Assembly: GCA_002170885.2 (NCBI GenBank)
Contig: NHHR02000003.1
Span: 1 to 64,000, forward strand
Origin: Rhizobiales bacterium TMED168
GTDB taxonomy: Bacteria > Pseudomonadota > Alphaproteobacteria > MED-G09
Direction: 5' to 3'
DNA length: 64,000 nucleotides
Shown: piece after piece, positions 43,387 to 53,434 of the stretch
Layout of the letters: each line of letters begins with the position of its first letter
Numbering within the stretch: the first letter of the stretch is position 1
Notes under the pieces: generated by a model
The model's input: only the letters and a program-made list of their open reading frames with translations
Told to the model about the DNA's origin: nothing
The model's database searches: none
Position numbers and translations under genes: made by a program

Positions 43387-44217
43387 AATTAAATTTTCGT
43401 ATGCAATTGTCAAATTACAGAAATCATTTACAGATAAATTTTGAGCTCTTAATTTAAGGTTTATCCCCGCAAGTTCTGCTAAATCGTCAATGTTTACATC
43501 TAATCTTGAAAGACTCTTTCTAAGAGTTTTCCTTCTAAAACCAAAAGCATGAGACACTATTTCTTGAAATATTTTAATTGATGGATTAGGTGTATGTTTT
43601 TTTGGCTCTATACTAATCACTGTAGATAAAACTTTTGGAGGAGGAATAAAACAAGACGGTTTTATTTCACAGATTTTAGAAACTTTACATCTCCATTGAA
43701 TTAATACACTTAGTCTTCCATATTCTTTAGTATTTATTTTTGCTAACATCCTCTCCGCAACTTCTTTTTGAACAGTTAGCGTTAATTTTTCCCATTTTAC
43801 GGGTTGCTCTTTTTCAATAAGCGAAAGTATAAAAGGAACAGATATATTGTATGGTAAGTTTGATATAACTGAATATTTTTCATTAATTATTTCATCTAAA
43901 TTGATTTTAAGAATATCATTTATTATGTAATCGAATTTACCGTAATGATTTTCTTTAATTTTTTTTAGAATAGGTAAAAAACTTTTATCTGTTTCTATTG
44001 CTAAAACATTTTTTACATTATTCTTTAATATTGCGTTTGTTAGTAATCCAGGGCCTGGACCTACTTCTACAACAAACTTATTTTCACTCAATGAAGACTT
44101 AACAATATGATTTATTATATTTTTATCATGTAAAAAATTTTGTCCAAATCTTTTTTTTGCAGTTAAATTATATTTTTTAAGGATATATTTGAGTGAATCT
44201 TCATAACTATAATTCAT
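43381..44217 (-). CDS. rsmA: 16S rRNA dimethyladenosine transferase
   Basis: Also called ksgA. The enzyme dimethylates two adenosines in the 3' hairpin of 16S rRNA using SAM. The protein has 278 residues with KKRFGQNFLHDKNIINHIV, VEVGPGPGLLT (SAM-binding motif I), the catalytic NLPYNIS and FGFRRKTLRKSL near the end. It overlaps the end of pdxA by 11 bases, as part of the pdxA-rsmA-type arrangement usual in proteobacteria. Confidence 0.96.
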   Translation of the reverse strand: MNYSYEDSLKYILKKYNLTAKKRFGQNFLHDKNIINHIVKSSLSENKFVVEVGPGPGLLTNAILKNNVKNVLAIETDKSFLPILKKIKENHYGKFDYIINDILKINLDEIINEKYSVISNLPYNISVPFILSLIEKEQPVKWEKLTLTVQKEVAERMLAKINTKEYGRLSVLIQWRCKVSKICEIKPSCFIPPPKVLSTVISIEPKKHTPNPSIKIFQEIVSHAFGFRRKTLRKSLSRLDVNIDDLAELAGINLKLRAQNLSVNDFCNLTIAYENLIS

Positions 44218-45223
44218 TTTTTTTTCTATTTTCTGATATAAAAGTAGCTTGTTCGATGGCGTTAATAAGACTTTTTGGATTTGCTTTATTTTTTCCAGCT
44301 AAATTAAATGCTGTACCATGATCAGGAGAAGTTCTTACAAAAGATAAACCAGCTGTGAAATTTATGCTTCCATAAAAATCAATTGTCTTTATAGGAATTA
44401 ATGCTTGGTCATGATACATGCATATTCTTGCATCAAATTTTTTTAAATTTTTCTTATAAAATAATGTATCGGCCGGAAGAGGGCCTTCAATTTCCTTACC
44501 TAATTTTTTAAACTCTTGGATACTTGGATTTATAACTTTAACTTCTTCTTTACCAATACTTCCTTCTTCTCCAGAGTGAGGGTTTAAAGAGGAGACAGCT
44601 ATTTTAGGATTTTTAATATTGAAATCATTTATCAAACTATCATCTAGTATTTTTAATTTTTTTAATATTTTTTTTGTTGTTAAAGATTTTGATACTTTAG
44701 ACAATGGAATATGAGTTGTTATTGTTGCTACCTTTAAATTTTTTGACAATAAAATCATTAAAGATTCAGATCTATCTTTTTTAGCAAAATATTCTGTATG
44801 ACCTAAAAAACTTGGAATTTTTTTCATAAGATTCTTTTTATAGATTGGTAGAGTAACTATACCCGATATTTTTTTTTCTTTTACTAAGTTATATGCTGTA
44901 TCGATTGATTCTATAATTGCTTCATTATTTCTTTTGTCAGGTTTACCAATTTGAAAATAAATTTTATTTTTCAAAGGAAAAATATTAAGCTTATCTTTTT
45001 TTAAAATTAGTTTTTTGGATAAGATATTTACAGGAACATCTATTTTAAATAATTTTTTTGATTTTTTAATCCACTCAGGATCACATATTAAGAAAAAATT
45101 CATGTTTTTGTGATTTTTTATTCTTAAATATGTCTTTAATAATATTTCACTATTAATCCCTGAAGGATCACCCATTGTAATGGCTAGCGGAGAACTATCT
45201 TTATCTATACTCAATGACCGCAT
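44207..45223 (-). CDS. pdxA: 4-hydroxythreonine-4-phosphate dehydrogenase
   Basis: The enzyme acts in pyridoxal phosphate synthesis. The protein has 338 residues from the ATG at 45223; an earlier GTG at 45238 is the alternative. Signatures are LAITMGDPSGINSEI, LGHTEYFA, LNPHSGEEGSIGKEE, MYHDQALIPIK and RTSPDHGTAFNLAGK, which include the metal-binding His residues. The start lies inside surA, overlapping it by 23 bases, so the two genes are tightly coupled. Confidence 0.95.
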   Translation of the reverse strand: MRSLSIDKDSSPLAITMGDPSGINSEILLKTYLRIKNHKNMNFFLICDPEWIKKSKKLFKIDVPVNILSKKLILKKDKLNIFPLKNKIYFQIGKPDKRNNEAIIESIDTAYNLVKEKKISGIVTLPIYKKNLMKKIPSFLGHTEYFAKKDRSESLMILLSKNLKVATITTHIPLSKVSKSLTTKKILKKLKILDDSLINDFNIKNPKIAVSSLNPHSGEEGSIGKEEVKVINPSIQEFKKLGKEIEGPLPADTLFYKKNLKKFDARICMYHDQALIPIKTIDFYGSINFTAGLSFVRTSPDHGTAFNLAGKNKANPKSLINAIEQATFISENRKKNEL

Positions 45224-46436
45224 CTCGACGTAAATCACGAAGGTGTCTTCTAGACATCATTCCCATTTTTTGTGAATAAATGTTATCTTCAATTATATCT
45301 CTATTTACCTGAATACCTATATCGTCCTTACGATCACAAATTAATATAATATCTATACTTTCTTCAGAAAATCTTGGTAAAAGGGCGGTGCCTGCATTTT
45401 TTTCTAAAAGTTCCTTATGAAGTTCTTTTGGCAATTCTTCAAGAAGTCGTTTTCCAATTATATTAACTTCTTTTTCGCTGTAATTTTCTAAAAGTTTATC
45501 AAGCCTCTTGCATGATATAAAGTTATCAGAGAATTCTTTTGCCATGCTTTTATTTTCAATATTAAATGAAACAGAAATTAAATCATATTGATTTTTCATT
45601 GAATTCTTTCCACCTTCTTCAGATTTACCATTTAATTTGATTATATAAAATCCATTTACAGTTTTTATAGGATCAGAAACAGAACCAATCTCAATATTCT
45701 TAATATTTGAAATTATCTCTGGATCTAATTGACCTTCGCTCACCCATCCTATAAGGCCGCCTTGTCCTGATGAAGGAGCCTGACTGAATTGCTGCGCAAC
45801 TGGTTCAAAAGAAATATTATTTCTTAATTGTTCTATTAGTTTTTCTGATAAATCTTTTGCTTCTTTCTCTTCATTTTCATTTTCAAAGCCAATAAAAATC
45901 TCTGAAATATCATACTGCGAATTATTAATATTTTGAATTGTTCTATTGTAAATTATATTAACTTCTTCGTCGCTAATATTTATATAAGAACCAAACCTTC
46001 CTCTAACAATTTTATTCCATAATAATTCTGATTTAATTTGATCTAAGAGAGTTTCAGAATTTACTCCTTGGCTGGTTATTGACTCCAAAATTCCCTCTGC
46101 AGTTGTTTGATTACTTCTAGCAATATTTTCAAGCATTAAATTTATTTCCTCTGGTGATTCTGGTACCTCTAATTTTATTGCTTCTTGGATTTGAATTTTT
46201 TCATTAATTAATGCTTTTATTGCTTGCTCTTCTATTCTTTTTATATTTTCTTCAGTTGCAGGTATGCCTGATGTTACTAAAACTAATTTAACTCTTTGGT
46301 TTACGTCGTACTTAGAAATAACCTCATCGTTTACTATTACAGCAATAGACTGGATATCTTGGCTTTTTAATGTCCAATTAAAATTAATTATTAAAACTAA
46401 AACAAAAAATATATATTTAACTTTCTTTACTAACAT
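45201..46436 (-). CDS. surA: Periplasmic chaperone/prolyl isomerase SurA
   Basis: The protein has 411 residues. A signal peptide (KYIFFVLVLIINFNWTLKSQ) is followed by SIAVIVNDEVISKYDVNQRVKLV, the SurA N-domain start. A parvulin domain follows (SQAPSSGQGGLIGWVSEGQLDPEI). SurA escorts outer-membrane proteins, including LptD encoded next upstream, to BamA. The gap to lptD is 19 bases. Only one clear parvulin domain is visible, as in many Alphaproteobacteria. Confidence 0.92.
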   Translation of the reverse strand: MLVKKVKYIFFVLVLIINFNWTLKSQDIQSIAVIVNDEVISKYDVNQRVKLVLVTSGIPATEENIKRIEEQAIKALINEKIQIQEAIKLEVPESPEEINLMLENIARSNQTTAEGILESITSQGVNSETLLDQIKSELLWNKIVRGRFGSYINISDEEVNIIYNRTIQNINNSQYDISEIFIGFENENEEKEAKDLSEKLIEQLRNNISFEPVAQQFSQAPSSGQGGLIGWVSEGQLDPEIISNIKNIEIGSVSDPIKTVNGFYIIKLNGKSEEGGKNSMKNQYDLISVSFNIENKSMAKEFSDNFISCKRLDKLLENYSEKEVNIIGKRLLEELPKELHKELLEKNAGTALLPRFSEESIDIILICDRKDDIGIQVNRDIIEDNIYSQKMGMMSRRHLRDLRRDAVIEYR

Positions 46437-46455
46437 CTCTTCATCTAAAATAATT

Positions 46456-48789
46456 TTAATTATCCCATAATTTTGAAATACGATCTGAACTATTTAATGT
46501 TCCGCCCCCAAATGTAAATACATTAAATTTAACCATAAAGGAATTCGAAGGTTTTAAGTCTCTATACTCTGAGAATTTTCTTCTAAATCCTATTTCAAAT
46601 GATATGCAATCGTCAATATAAACTAATGAAATTCTATTATTTAAAGATTTTTTCGAAACTTCGTCATAACGAATAGCAGATTGAATTAACCATTTATCAG
46701 TTATGTTAATAAAACTTGCAAAACGAAACTCTCTTTGTTCTTTAAAATTTAAAATCTCAATATTATTTAATAGAACATGCCCAGCTCTAACACCCCATTT
46801 TTGATAATTAAGCAAAATATCAAACTCTGATCTTCTAAGGTTTATATCATTATCATCCAACCTACCTCTATAAGAGAGTGTAATTTCTTTATTTGGTTTA
46901 AGCAGAAAATCAACTATGAAATCTGACAGCTTTGTATCTAGACCAGATCCTTTCTCAAAAAAGTCTGGGTTTTTAAATTTATAACTCTGTCCTATCATTC
47001 CTGAAAAGATTCCTTCTTGATTAAAGAAATGAGATAATTTAATACCATAATTTATTTTTCCACCTGTTTCCCATAAATCAATTCCAGGCATTCTATTGTT
47101 TGAAAAAATATTATGTGAGTTAAGTTCAAATCCAATGCTATCCTCATTAGGAATTTTATAATTTTTTTCATTATCAGATGAATATGATAATTGAATAATT
47201 GGCTCAATTATCGTATCTGACAACGTATTTTTCATCGGCATTCTCCACTCAAGATTTATAGAGGGTAATAGGCGATAAATATTTAAATTTTTACCGAATA
47301 AATTTGATTGTAACTTTCTTGTTGTCTTATTAGGAGTCCACTTTCTTGAAGTATTATATACATCACCTCTTAAGCTTAAATTGAGCTTAAAAAGGCTACC
47401 ACCTTTATAAAGAAATTGTTTCTCCCAATCTATTTCGCTCGATAATCTATAGGTATTACCATCAGTTTTTCTAATAATCCCAATAGAATTTATTTTAATT
47501 TTAGATGTTCCTCCTAGAATAATTTTTTCAGGTATCCAAAAGAATTTTATTTCAGGTAAAATTAATGGTTCAGATCCATTTCTTTCAGGTAAGAGTGAAG
47601 AGAAATGAAGTGAATTTATTTCAAGTTGAGCATTTTTCCAGTATCTATTTATTGATAAATATGATTTTATTTCTGTATCATCATCTATATCAAATCTTCT
47701 TAAAAAGGTATCATCAGATACAAATTTACCATTAAAATCTAAACTCCAATTTCCAAACTTAAAATTACCTGTAGCATTAAAAGATCCTCTAAAATCATAT
47801 CCAATAGCATCACCAATTGATGAGGGTCTATTGTCGTTAATATCTGCAACCTGAACATTACTTATTGAATGAGTATTATCATCATATTCAAAAATTAATT
47901 TTTTGTTATTTTCTTTTAATTCTAATGAATTATTAAAGGGTGAATTAATAACAGCCCTCCAATCATTATTTATATTTACAGTTCTTGATTTAAATTGATT
48001 ACTAGGTGAAGCAATTATTCCGCTAAAATTAATTTTGCCCCTTTTAAATCTTTGCCTCCATTCACCTTCAAAAATCGCAGCACCCTTTGTCACAATCCAT
48101 GGTGTGATTGTTAAATCATAATGTGGAGCAAAGTTAAAAAGATATGGGACTTTTACAATTGCACCTAAATCCCCAGAACTTCCAAATGTTGGAGCTAAAA
48201 AACCACTCCTTTTTTTTACTTTATCACTTGGATGACTTGCAATTGGAACATAAAATATTGGAAAACCAAATAACTCAAACCTCGCATCTTCATAAATAAT
48301 ATTTTCATTATTCTCATCATAGATTATTCTATTTGCCTTAACTTGCCATGATAGCTTTTGATTTATGCCATTACATTTTTTACAAGGTGAGAAGATACCT
48401 TTTTTAAGGATTAAAGAACTACCGTTTGTTCTAATTGCATATGCTGAAGATATATATAGACCATCAGCAGTTTGAAAAGATGGATTTTCTATAATTCCAT
48501 CATTTAAATCAGACGATAGTTTTATTTTTGAGGCATATATTGTTTCTCCATCAAATTTTTTAATAATAATATTTCCTTCAGCTTCAATAATATTATTTGA
48601 TTGATTAAAGGATATTTCATCTGCATAAAGCTCATACTCATCCTGTATTATTTTTACAGAACCAATAGCTTTAATTTTTCCATCTAAGTTTAAATATTCA
48701 ATTTTATCTGCTTCTATTGAATTGGATATTTCATTGCTATTAACTTCACTATAAGAAAAAATAAATATGAATAATAGAATTCTTATCAT
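46456..48789 (-). CDS. lptD: LPS assembly protein LptD
   Basis: The protein has 777 residues: a signal peptide, an OstA-like N-terminal domain (IEADKIEYLNLDGKIKAIGSVKI, YADEISFNQSNNIIEAEGNI) and a large beta-barrel. FSPCKKCNG holds a Cys pair, and ARFELFGFPIFYVPIASHPSD is a family signature. LptD forms the outer-membrane pore that inserts LPS. The ATG directly follows the lptG stop, with GAGGAAGG as the ribosome-binding site. Its partner lptE is not in view. Confidence 0.95.
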   Translation of the reverse strand: MIRILLFIFIFSYSEVNSNEISNSIEADKIEYLNLDGKIKAIGSVKIIQDEYELYADEISFNQSNNIIEAEGNIIIKKFDGETIYASKIKLSSDLNDGIIENPSFQTADGLYISSAYAIRTNGSSLILKKGIFSPCKKCNGINQKLSWQVKANRIIYDENNENIIYEDARFELFGFPIFYVPIASHPSDKVKKRSGFLAPTFGSSGDLGAIVKVPYLFNFAPHYDLTITPWIVTKGAAIFEGEWRQRFKRGKINFSGIIASPSNQFKSRTVNINNDWRAVINSPFNNSLELKENNKKLIFEYDDNTHSISNVQVADINDNRPSSIGDAIGYDFRGSFNATGNFKFGNWSLDFNGKFVSDDTFLRRFDIDDDTEIKSYLSINRYWKNAQLEINSLHFSSLLPERNGSEPLILPEIKFFWIPEKIILGGTSKIKINSIGIIRKTDGNTYRLSSEIDWEKQFLYKGGSLFKLNLSLRGDVYNTSRKWTPNKTTRKLQSNLFGKNLNIYRLLPSINLEWRMPMKNTLSDTIIEPIIQLSYSSDNEKNYKIPNEDSIGFELNSHNIFSNNRMPGIDLWETGGKINYGIKLSHFFNQEGIFSGMIGQSYKFKNPDFFEKGSGLDTKLSDFIVDFLLKPNKEITLSYRGRLDDNDINLRRSEFDILLNYQKWGVRAGHVLLNNIEILNFKEQREFRFASFINITDKWLIQSAIRYDEVSKKSLNNRISLVYIDDCISFEIGFRRKFSEYRDLKPSNSFMVKFNVFTFGGGTLNSSDRISKLWDN

Positions 48790-49890
48790 TCAACCTTCCT
48801 CGATATAAATTATAGCGCTAATTCCTAAAAGAATTGCCAAAAGAGGAGGCGACCAAGCCGAGAGGAATGGAGCAATATTACCCGATGCTCCAAATGCAAA
48901 AATAACGTTAGAAAAAGTATATAAAATTAACCCAGAAATAATTCCAGATAAAATAAGGTTATTTACACTTTCAGATCTTATAAATCTTACTGAAAACGGG
49001 GCAGCAATTATCAACATTGAACTTAAAAAAAATGGAAGAGCTAACAAAGATTGAAACTCAGTCTTATGCTTGGTTGCAGCAAAACCAGCATTTTCAGCAA
49101 TTCTTATAAAATCAGGAAGATTCCAAAACGAAATTGTTTCCGGAGGAGCAAAGTTTTCTTGAATTTGACTAGGTGTTAAATCAGTTTCAATTTCTAATTT
49201 TTTAAAAAATTTTGGTTTTTCGTTATTTTTATATACCCATATATCTTTTAGTTCCCAGTATCCTAATCTTAGCAAAGCATTATCTGCGTCGTATCTACTA
49301 ATTAACTGGCCGCTATCTAAATGATTAAAAATAATTACATTTTCTAAATTTTTTGCATCCTTCGCCAACCCTAATGAATTTATTATTCTATAAGAGTTAC
49401 TTTTTGTATCAGATTCTTTAAGCCATAATCCATTTTCAGTTATGGTTATCAAGCTTGCTTGTCCCCTTATACTTTTCGCTTCTAATTCTTTATACTTATA
49501 TGTTGAAGTAGCAACGAATGGCTGAATAATAACAGTTATAAAAAATCCAATTAGTAAAATAATAGATATTCCTGGGAATAATAAATGCCATATTGAAAAA
49601 CCGCTTGCTCTTGCAACTATTAACTCAGACCTTTTTGCAAAGTAAAAAAATGTACTTAAAGATGCAAAAAGTACAATAAATGGTAAAATTTCGATAATCA
49701 TTCCAGGCAACTTTAAAATCGTTAATTCCAAGGCTAATAAGAAGTCGCTGTTATTAGATTTTGTTATTCTTCTGGATAGCTCAATCAGGTCAATAAGAAA
49801 AATAAAACAACTTACTGCAAAAAGACAAAATAATAGATTTTTTAACAAGCTTTTGGAAAAATAAATGGGTAATAAATTATTAAATTTCAT
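48790..49890 (-). CDS. lptG: LPS export ABC transporter permease LptG
   Basis: The protein has 366 residues with three N-terminal and three C-terminal membrane helices around a periplasmic beta-jellyroll domain. LKLPGMIIEILPFIVLFASLSTF and ARASGFSIWHLLFPG are typical of the YjgP/YjgQ family. The second-gene position and sequence suit LptG rather than LptF. It starts directly after the lptF stop (TAA then ATG), and lptD follows with no gap, giving one Lpt unit. Confidence 0.93.
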   Translation of the reverse strand: MKFNNLLPIYFSKSLLKNLLFCLFAVSCFIFLIDLIELSRRITKSNNSDFLLALELTILKLPGMIIEILPFIVLFASLSTFFYFAKRSELIVARASGFSIWHLLFPGISIILLIGFFITVIIQPFVATSTYKYKELEAKSIRGQASLITITENGLWLKESDTKSNSYRIINSLGLAKDAKNLENVIIFNHLDSGQLISRYDADNALLRLGYWELKDIWVYKNNEKPKFFKKLEIETDLTPSQIQENFAPPETISFWNLPDFIRIAENAGFAATKHKTEFQSLLALPFFLSSMLIIAAPFSVRFIRSESVNNLILSGIISGLILYTFSNVIFAFGASGNIAPFLSAWSPPLLAILLGISAIIYIEEG

Positions 49891-51015
49891 TTATCTACTC
49901 TCTAAGATTTCTTTTTTTCTAAAAAAATAAATCAAGGAAAGAAAAAATGAAAATGGTAAAAGATATAGAAAAAAAATAAAAATATTATTATTTTGCGACT
50001 GTGAGGCTATAAAGAAATCAAAAGCTAAAAATATAATTATCCCAATCGAAAGGCTAACTAAAGTTTTATTATTTTCTCTCCTATCAAATTTACTTCTAAT
50101 AAAAATTACAAAAGAAAAAAAAATAAAAATTAATGGATGAATTATTTGAGCAATTTTATGATTTCCAGCTGCAATAAGAACATTTTTTCTTATTTTTGCA
50201 TATTCATCATCATCACTTGGAAAAAGTAAATCATTTAAATATCTCTGGCTTGAATCAAAGTTAAAATTTCTATCTTCTGTTATAAAATCAGAAAATAAAT
50301 ATTCATTTTTCTCGAAACTTACTGTTGTCATTCCTGGACCTTCAATTAAAAGATTTCTGTATTGAATATTTCCATTAAGAAGTATTAATTTAGGATTATT
50401 ATTTTCATTTATTAAATAACCTTTTTCAGCTGAGTAGGTAACTGGAGCATTACTATTTCTGTTATCATGAACAAGTATTCCATCAATTGAATTATTATTT
50501 TTCCTATGAGCATAAACAGTTAATCCTTTTGCAGGCATTGAAAACATCCCATCTCTTACTAAAGTACCTGATAGATCGTGACGAATTTCATGAATTTTTA
50601 ACTTTGTATATTGCATTCCACTCGGCCCTAAAAACATTGAAAAAATAATTAGAAAAATTGTTACAATGCTTCCAAAAAATAAAAATGGCTTAAACAACCT
50701 TTTCGGATTCATTCCAGAAGATAATAAAATTAAAGTTTCCTTATCTGAAGACATAGTATTTAAAACAAATGCTGAAGTTATAAAAGCAGCTATAGGTGTT
50801 ATTTGGGATATTATATTTGGTAATACTGTAACAGATAAAATGAAAAAAGTTGATAAATCAGCCCCCCTCATAACTATCTCATCTAATAGTTTTAAAACCT
50901 GACTAAGCCAGGCAAGAGATAACATTCCAATCACCACTATAATAAATGATGATGATAGTTTCCTAATTATATATTTATCAATACTTTTCATTTTATTACG
51001 TATTATATACGACAA
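49891..51015 (-). CDS. lptF: LPS export ABC transporter permease LptF
   Basis: The protein has up to 374 residues of the YjgP/YjgQ family: IDKYIIRKLSSSFIIVVIGMLSLAWLSQVLKLLDE, then LILLSSGMNPKRLF and GMFSMPAKGLTVYA. I keep the TTG at 51015 because AAGGG lies 6 bases upstream. The ATG at 50991 (MKSIDKYIIRKL) is closer to where the family starts but has no ribosome-binding site, so both remain possible. It heads the run lptF-lptG-lptD-surA-pdxA-rsmA. Confidence 0.92.
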   Translation of the reverse strand: MSYIIRNKMKSIDKYIIRKLSSSFIIVVIGMLSLAWLSQVLKLLDEIVMRGADLSTFFILSVTVLPNIISQITPIAAFITSAFVLNTMSSDKETLILLSSGMNPKRLFKPFLFFGSIVTIFLIIFSMFLGPSGMQYTKLKIHEIRHDLSGTLVRDGMFSMPAKGLTVYAHRKNNNSIDGILVHDNRNSNAPVTYSAEKGYLINENNNPKLILLNGNIQYRNLLIEGPGMTTVSFEKNEYLFSDFITEDRNFNFDSSQRYLNDLLFPSDDDEYAKIRKNVLIAAGNHKIAQIIHPLIFIFFSFVIFIRSKFDRRENNKTLVSLSIGIIIFLAFDFFIASQSQNNNIFIFFLYLLPFSFFLSLIYFFRKKEILESR

Positions 51016-51077
51016 ACTATACCCTTAATCATTAAATAATGTTAACAGATGATTATTGAAAATTATTGGAGAGAATT

Positions 51078-52544
51078 ATGAAAGTAAATTTTGTTTCAAA
51101 ATTGACTGAAAAAAACGAAATTTTAGCCTTAATAAGTGATGAAAAATCTCTTAAAGATATTAGTGGTTTAAATAAAAATCTTTTGGAAAGAATTCAAAAA
51201 ACTATTAAGAATGAAAACTTCAAGTTTAATAAATTTAGTACACTTGAAATTACAAATGATAAATTAGGATCATTTACAAAAATTATTTTAATTAGTCCTG
51301 GTCAAAAAACCTCTCTTTCAACAAAAGATTTTTCTCTAATTGGTGGAAAAATTCTTCAAATTTCATCTAAGTCCAATTCTAAAAAAATAAATGTTATTAC
51401 AGCAAAAGAATTTTCTAAAGACGAAAATCTTTTGAAAATCGGTTATGGAGCAATTTTAAATACTTATAGGTTTGATAAATACAAAACAAAGAAAGTCAAA
51501 ATTATTCAAATCAATGAACTAAAAATAATTTCTAAAAATGCAACAAAATTAAAAAAGAATTTCAAACATAACCAATCCTTGGCAGAGGGTGTTTTCTTGG
51601 CGAGAGATTTAGTTAATGAACCAAGTAATATTCTTAATCCAGAAGCTTATGCAAAAAGAATTAGAGAATTATCAAAGTATGGTCTCAAGATAGAGACTCT
51701 TAATGAAACTAAAATGAAAAAATTAGGAATGTGGTCCCTGCTTGGTGTTGGCAGGGGAAGTCAGTATGAAAGCCAACTTGTTATTATAAAGTGGAATGGA
51801 AATAAAAATAAGAAAACAAAGCCACTATGTTTTGTAGGTAAAGGAGTTTGTTTTGATTCTGGAGGTATATCTTTAAAACCTGGAAATAAGATGGAAGAAA
51901 TGATTGGTGATATGGGTGGATCAGCTGCAGTTGTGGGTTTAATGAAATCGCTTGCTTTAAGAAAAGCTAAGGTTAATGTTATTGGTGTTGTCGGCCTAGT
52001 TGAGAATATGCCCGATGGAACAGCTCAAAAACCAGGGGATATTATTAAATCAATGTCTGGTCAGACTATTGAAATACAAAATACTGATGCTGAAGGAAGG
52101 TTAGTTCTTGCTGACGCCCTTTGGTACACTCAGGAAAGATTTAAACCTGAAATAATGGTTGATTTAGCAACTTTAACAGGTGCTATTGTAATGTCATTAG
52201 GAAATAAGATGGCTGGTATTTTTAGTAATAACGATGACCTATCTGATAATTTATTCAAAGCAGGTCAAGAATCCGGAGATAATGTGTGGAGGCTTCCTCT
52301 TTCAGATTCATATGATAAAATGATTAATTCTCAGTTCGCAGATATGAAAAATATAGGTAGCGGTGGAGCAGGATCAATAACAGCTGCTCAATTTTTACAG
52401 AGATTTGTCAATAAAGTTCCCTGGGTTCATATTGATATTGCTGGAACTGCTACTGGAATGGAAAAAAATTCAATAAATAATAGTTGGGCAACTGGCTTTG
52501 GTGTTAATCTTTTAGATACACTTGTATCAAAATTTTATGAGTAA
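51078..52544 (+). CDS. pepA: Leucyl aminopeptidase (M17)
   Basis: The enzyme is a two-zinc aminopeptidase that releases N-terminal residues from peptides. The protein has 488 residues from the ATG at 51078, chosen because GGAGAG lies just before it; the upstream TTG is part of that site. Visible motifs are RDLVNEPSNILNPE, VGKGVCFDSGGISLKPG (Lys and Asp ligands), the GDMGGSAAVVG segment, NTDAEGRLVLADALWY and AQFLQRFV. It is divergent from lptF, with a 62-base gap for both promoters. Confidence 0.95.
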   Translation: MKVNFVSKLTEKNEILALISDEKSLKDISGLNKNLLERIQKTIKNENFKFNKFSTLEITNDKLGSFTKIILISPGQKTSLSTKDFSLIGGKILQISSKSNSKKINVITAKEFSKDENLLKIGYGAILNTYRFDKYKTKKVKIIQINELKIISKNATKLKKNFKHNQSLAEGVFLARDLVNEPSNILNPEAYAKRIRELSKYGLKIETLNETKMKKLGMWSLLGVGRGSQYESQLVIIKWNGNKNKKTKPLCFVGKGVCFDSGGISLKPGNKMEEMIGDMGGSAAVVGLMKSLALRKAKVNVIGVVGLVENMPDGTAQKPGDIIKSMSGQTIEIQNTDAEGRLVLADALWYTQERFKPEIMVDLATLTGAIVMSLGNKMAGIFSNNDDLSDNLFKAGQESGDNVWRLPLSDSYDKMINSQFADMKNIGSGGAGSITAAQFLQRFVNKVPWVHIDIAGTATGMEKNSINNSWATGFGVNLLDTLVSKFYE

Positions 52545-52998
52545 AAAATTGCCAGAAATTTTTTTTTATAAGCTTAAGAATACTAGTTCTGAGTTATTTC
52601 TTATAAATTTGATAGAGAAGTCAATAAACAATAATTGGAACTCAGTTGTCCTTACCGATAATATTGAGAGAATGGAGGAGATTAATGATCTTTTATGGAC
52701 ATATAATGAAACTTCTTTTTTACCGCATGGTAGTCAAAATGACAAAAATAGAGAGCACCATAAAATTTATTTGACTTGCGAAGAGGAAAATCCCAATAAA
52801 TCAAATATTATATTTTCAATAGACGGTATTCTGATAAATAATATGAAATATTGGGAAAGGTGTGTATATATTTTTAATGAACAAAATTTAAAAATCGTTG
52901 ATCAATTTGAATTATATAAAAATCAAATTAATCTATCAGATTATTCATTAAAATCTTTTGAACAAGATATAAATAGTAAATGGATAAATTCTAACTAA
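52537..52998 (+). CDS. holC: DNA polymerase III chi subunit
   Basis: The protein has 153 residues from the ATG at 52537, which overlaps the pepA stop by 8 bases. EIFFYKLKNTSSELFLINLIEKSINNNW, then TDNIERMEEINDLLWTYNETSFLPHGSQ and SNIIFSIDGI match HolC. The chi subunit links the clamp loader to single-strand-binding protein. The pepA-holC pair is a conserved proteobacterial arrangement, which supports the call despite low sequence conservation. Confidence 0.9.
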   Translation: MSKKLPEIFFYKLKNTSSELFLINLIEKSINNNWNSVVLTDNIERMEEINDLLWTYNETSFLPHGSQNDKNREHHKIYLTCEEENPNKSNIIFSIDGILINNMKYWERCVYIFNEQNLKIVDQFELYKNQINLSDYSLKSFEQDINSKWINSN

Positions 52999-53010
52999 GT
53001 GGAGAGCAAT

Positions 53011-53433
53011 ATGGTTATTCAAAGAACATTATCTATAATAAAACCAGATGCAACTAGAAGAAATGTTACAGGTACAATCAATCAGATTATTGAAAGTAGT
53101 GGATTAAGAATTATAGCCCAAAAAAGAATTAAACTTTCGCAAAATCAAGCAGAAGGTTTTTATTCTGTTCACAAAGAAAGACCTTTTTATAATGATTTAG
53201 TTAATTTTATGATTTCAGGTCCAGTAGTTGTTCAGATTTTAGAGGGTGAAAATGCCGTTAAAAATTATAGAGACGTTATGGGGGCCACTAATCCTAAAGA
53301 GGCTGAGAAAGGAACTATTAGAGCAGAGGTTGGTTTATCTATAGAGGAGAATTCTGTTCATGGTTCAGATTCTGATAGCAATGCAGTAAACGAAATGAAA
53401 TTTTTTTTTGATGAAGATGAAATTTGCCCATAA
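53011..53433 (+). CDS. ndk: Nucleoside diphosphate kinase
   Basis: The enzyme balances nucleoside triphosphates. The protein has 140 residues from the ATG at 53011; GGAGAG 5-10 bases before it is the ribosome-binding site, and the GTG at 52999 lies upstream of that site. [42 protein letters not shown] and the phosphohistidine motif NSVHGSDS are intact. The start is 12 bases after holC. Confidence 0.97.
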   Translation: MVIQRTLSIIKPDATRRNVTGTINQIIESSGLRIIAQKRIKLSQNQAEGFYSVHKERPFYNDLVNFMISGPVVVQILEGENAVKNYRDVMGATNPKEAEKGTIRAEVGLSIEENSVHGSDSDSNAVNEMKFFFDEDEICP

Positions 53434-53434
53434 A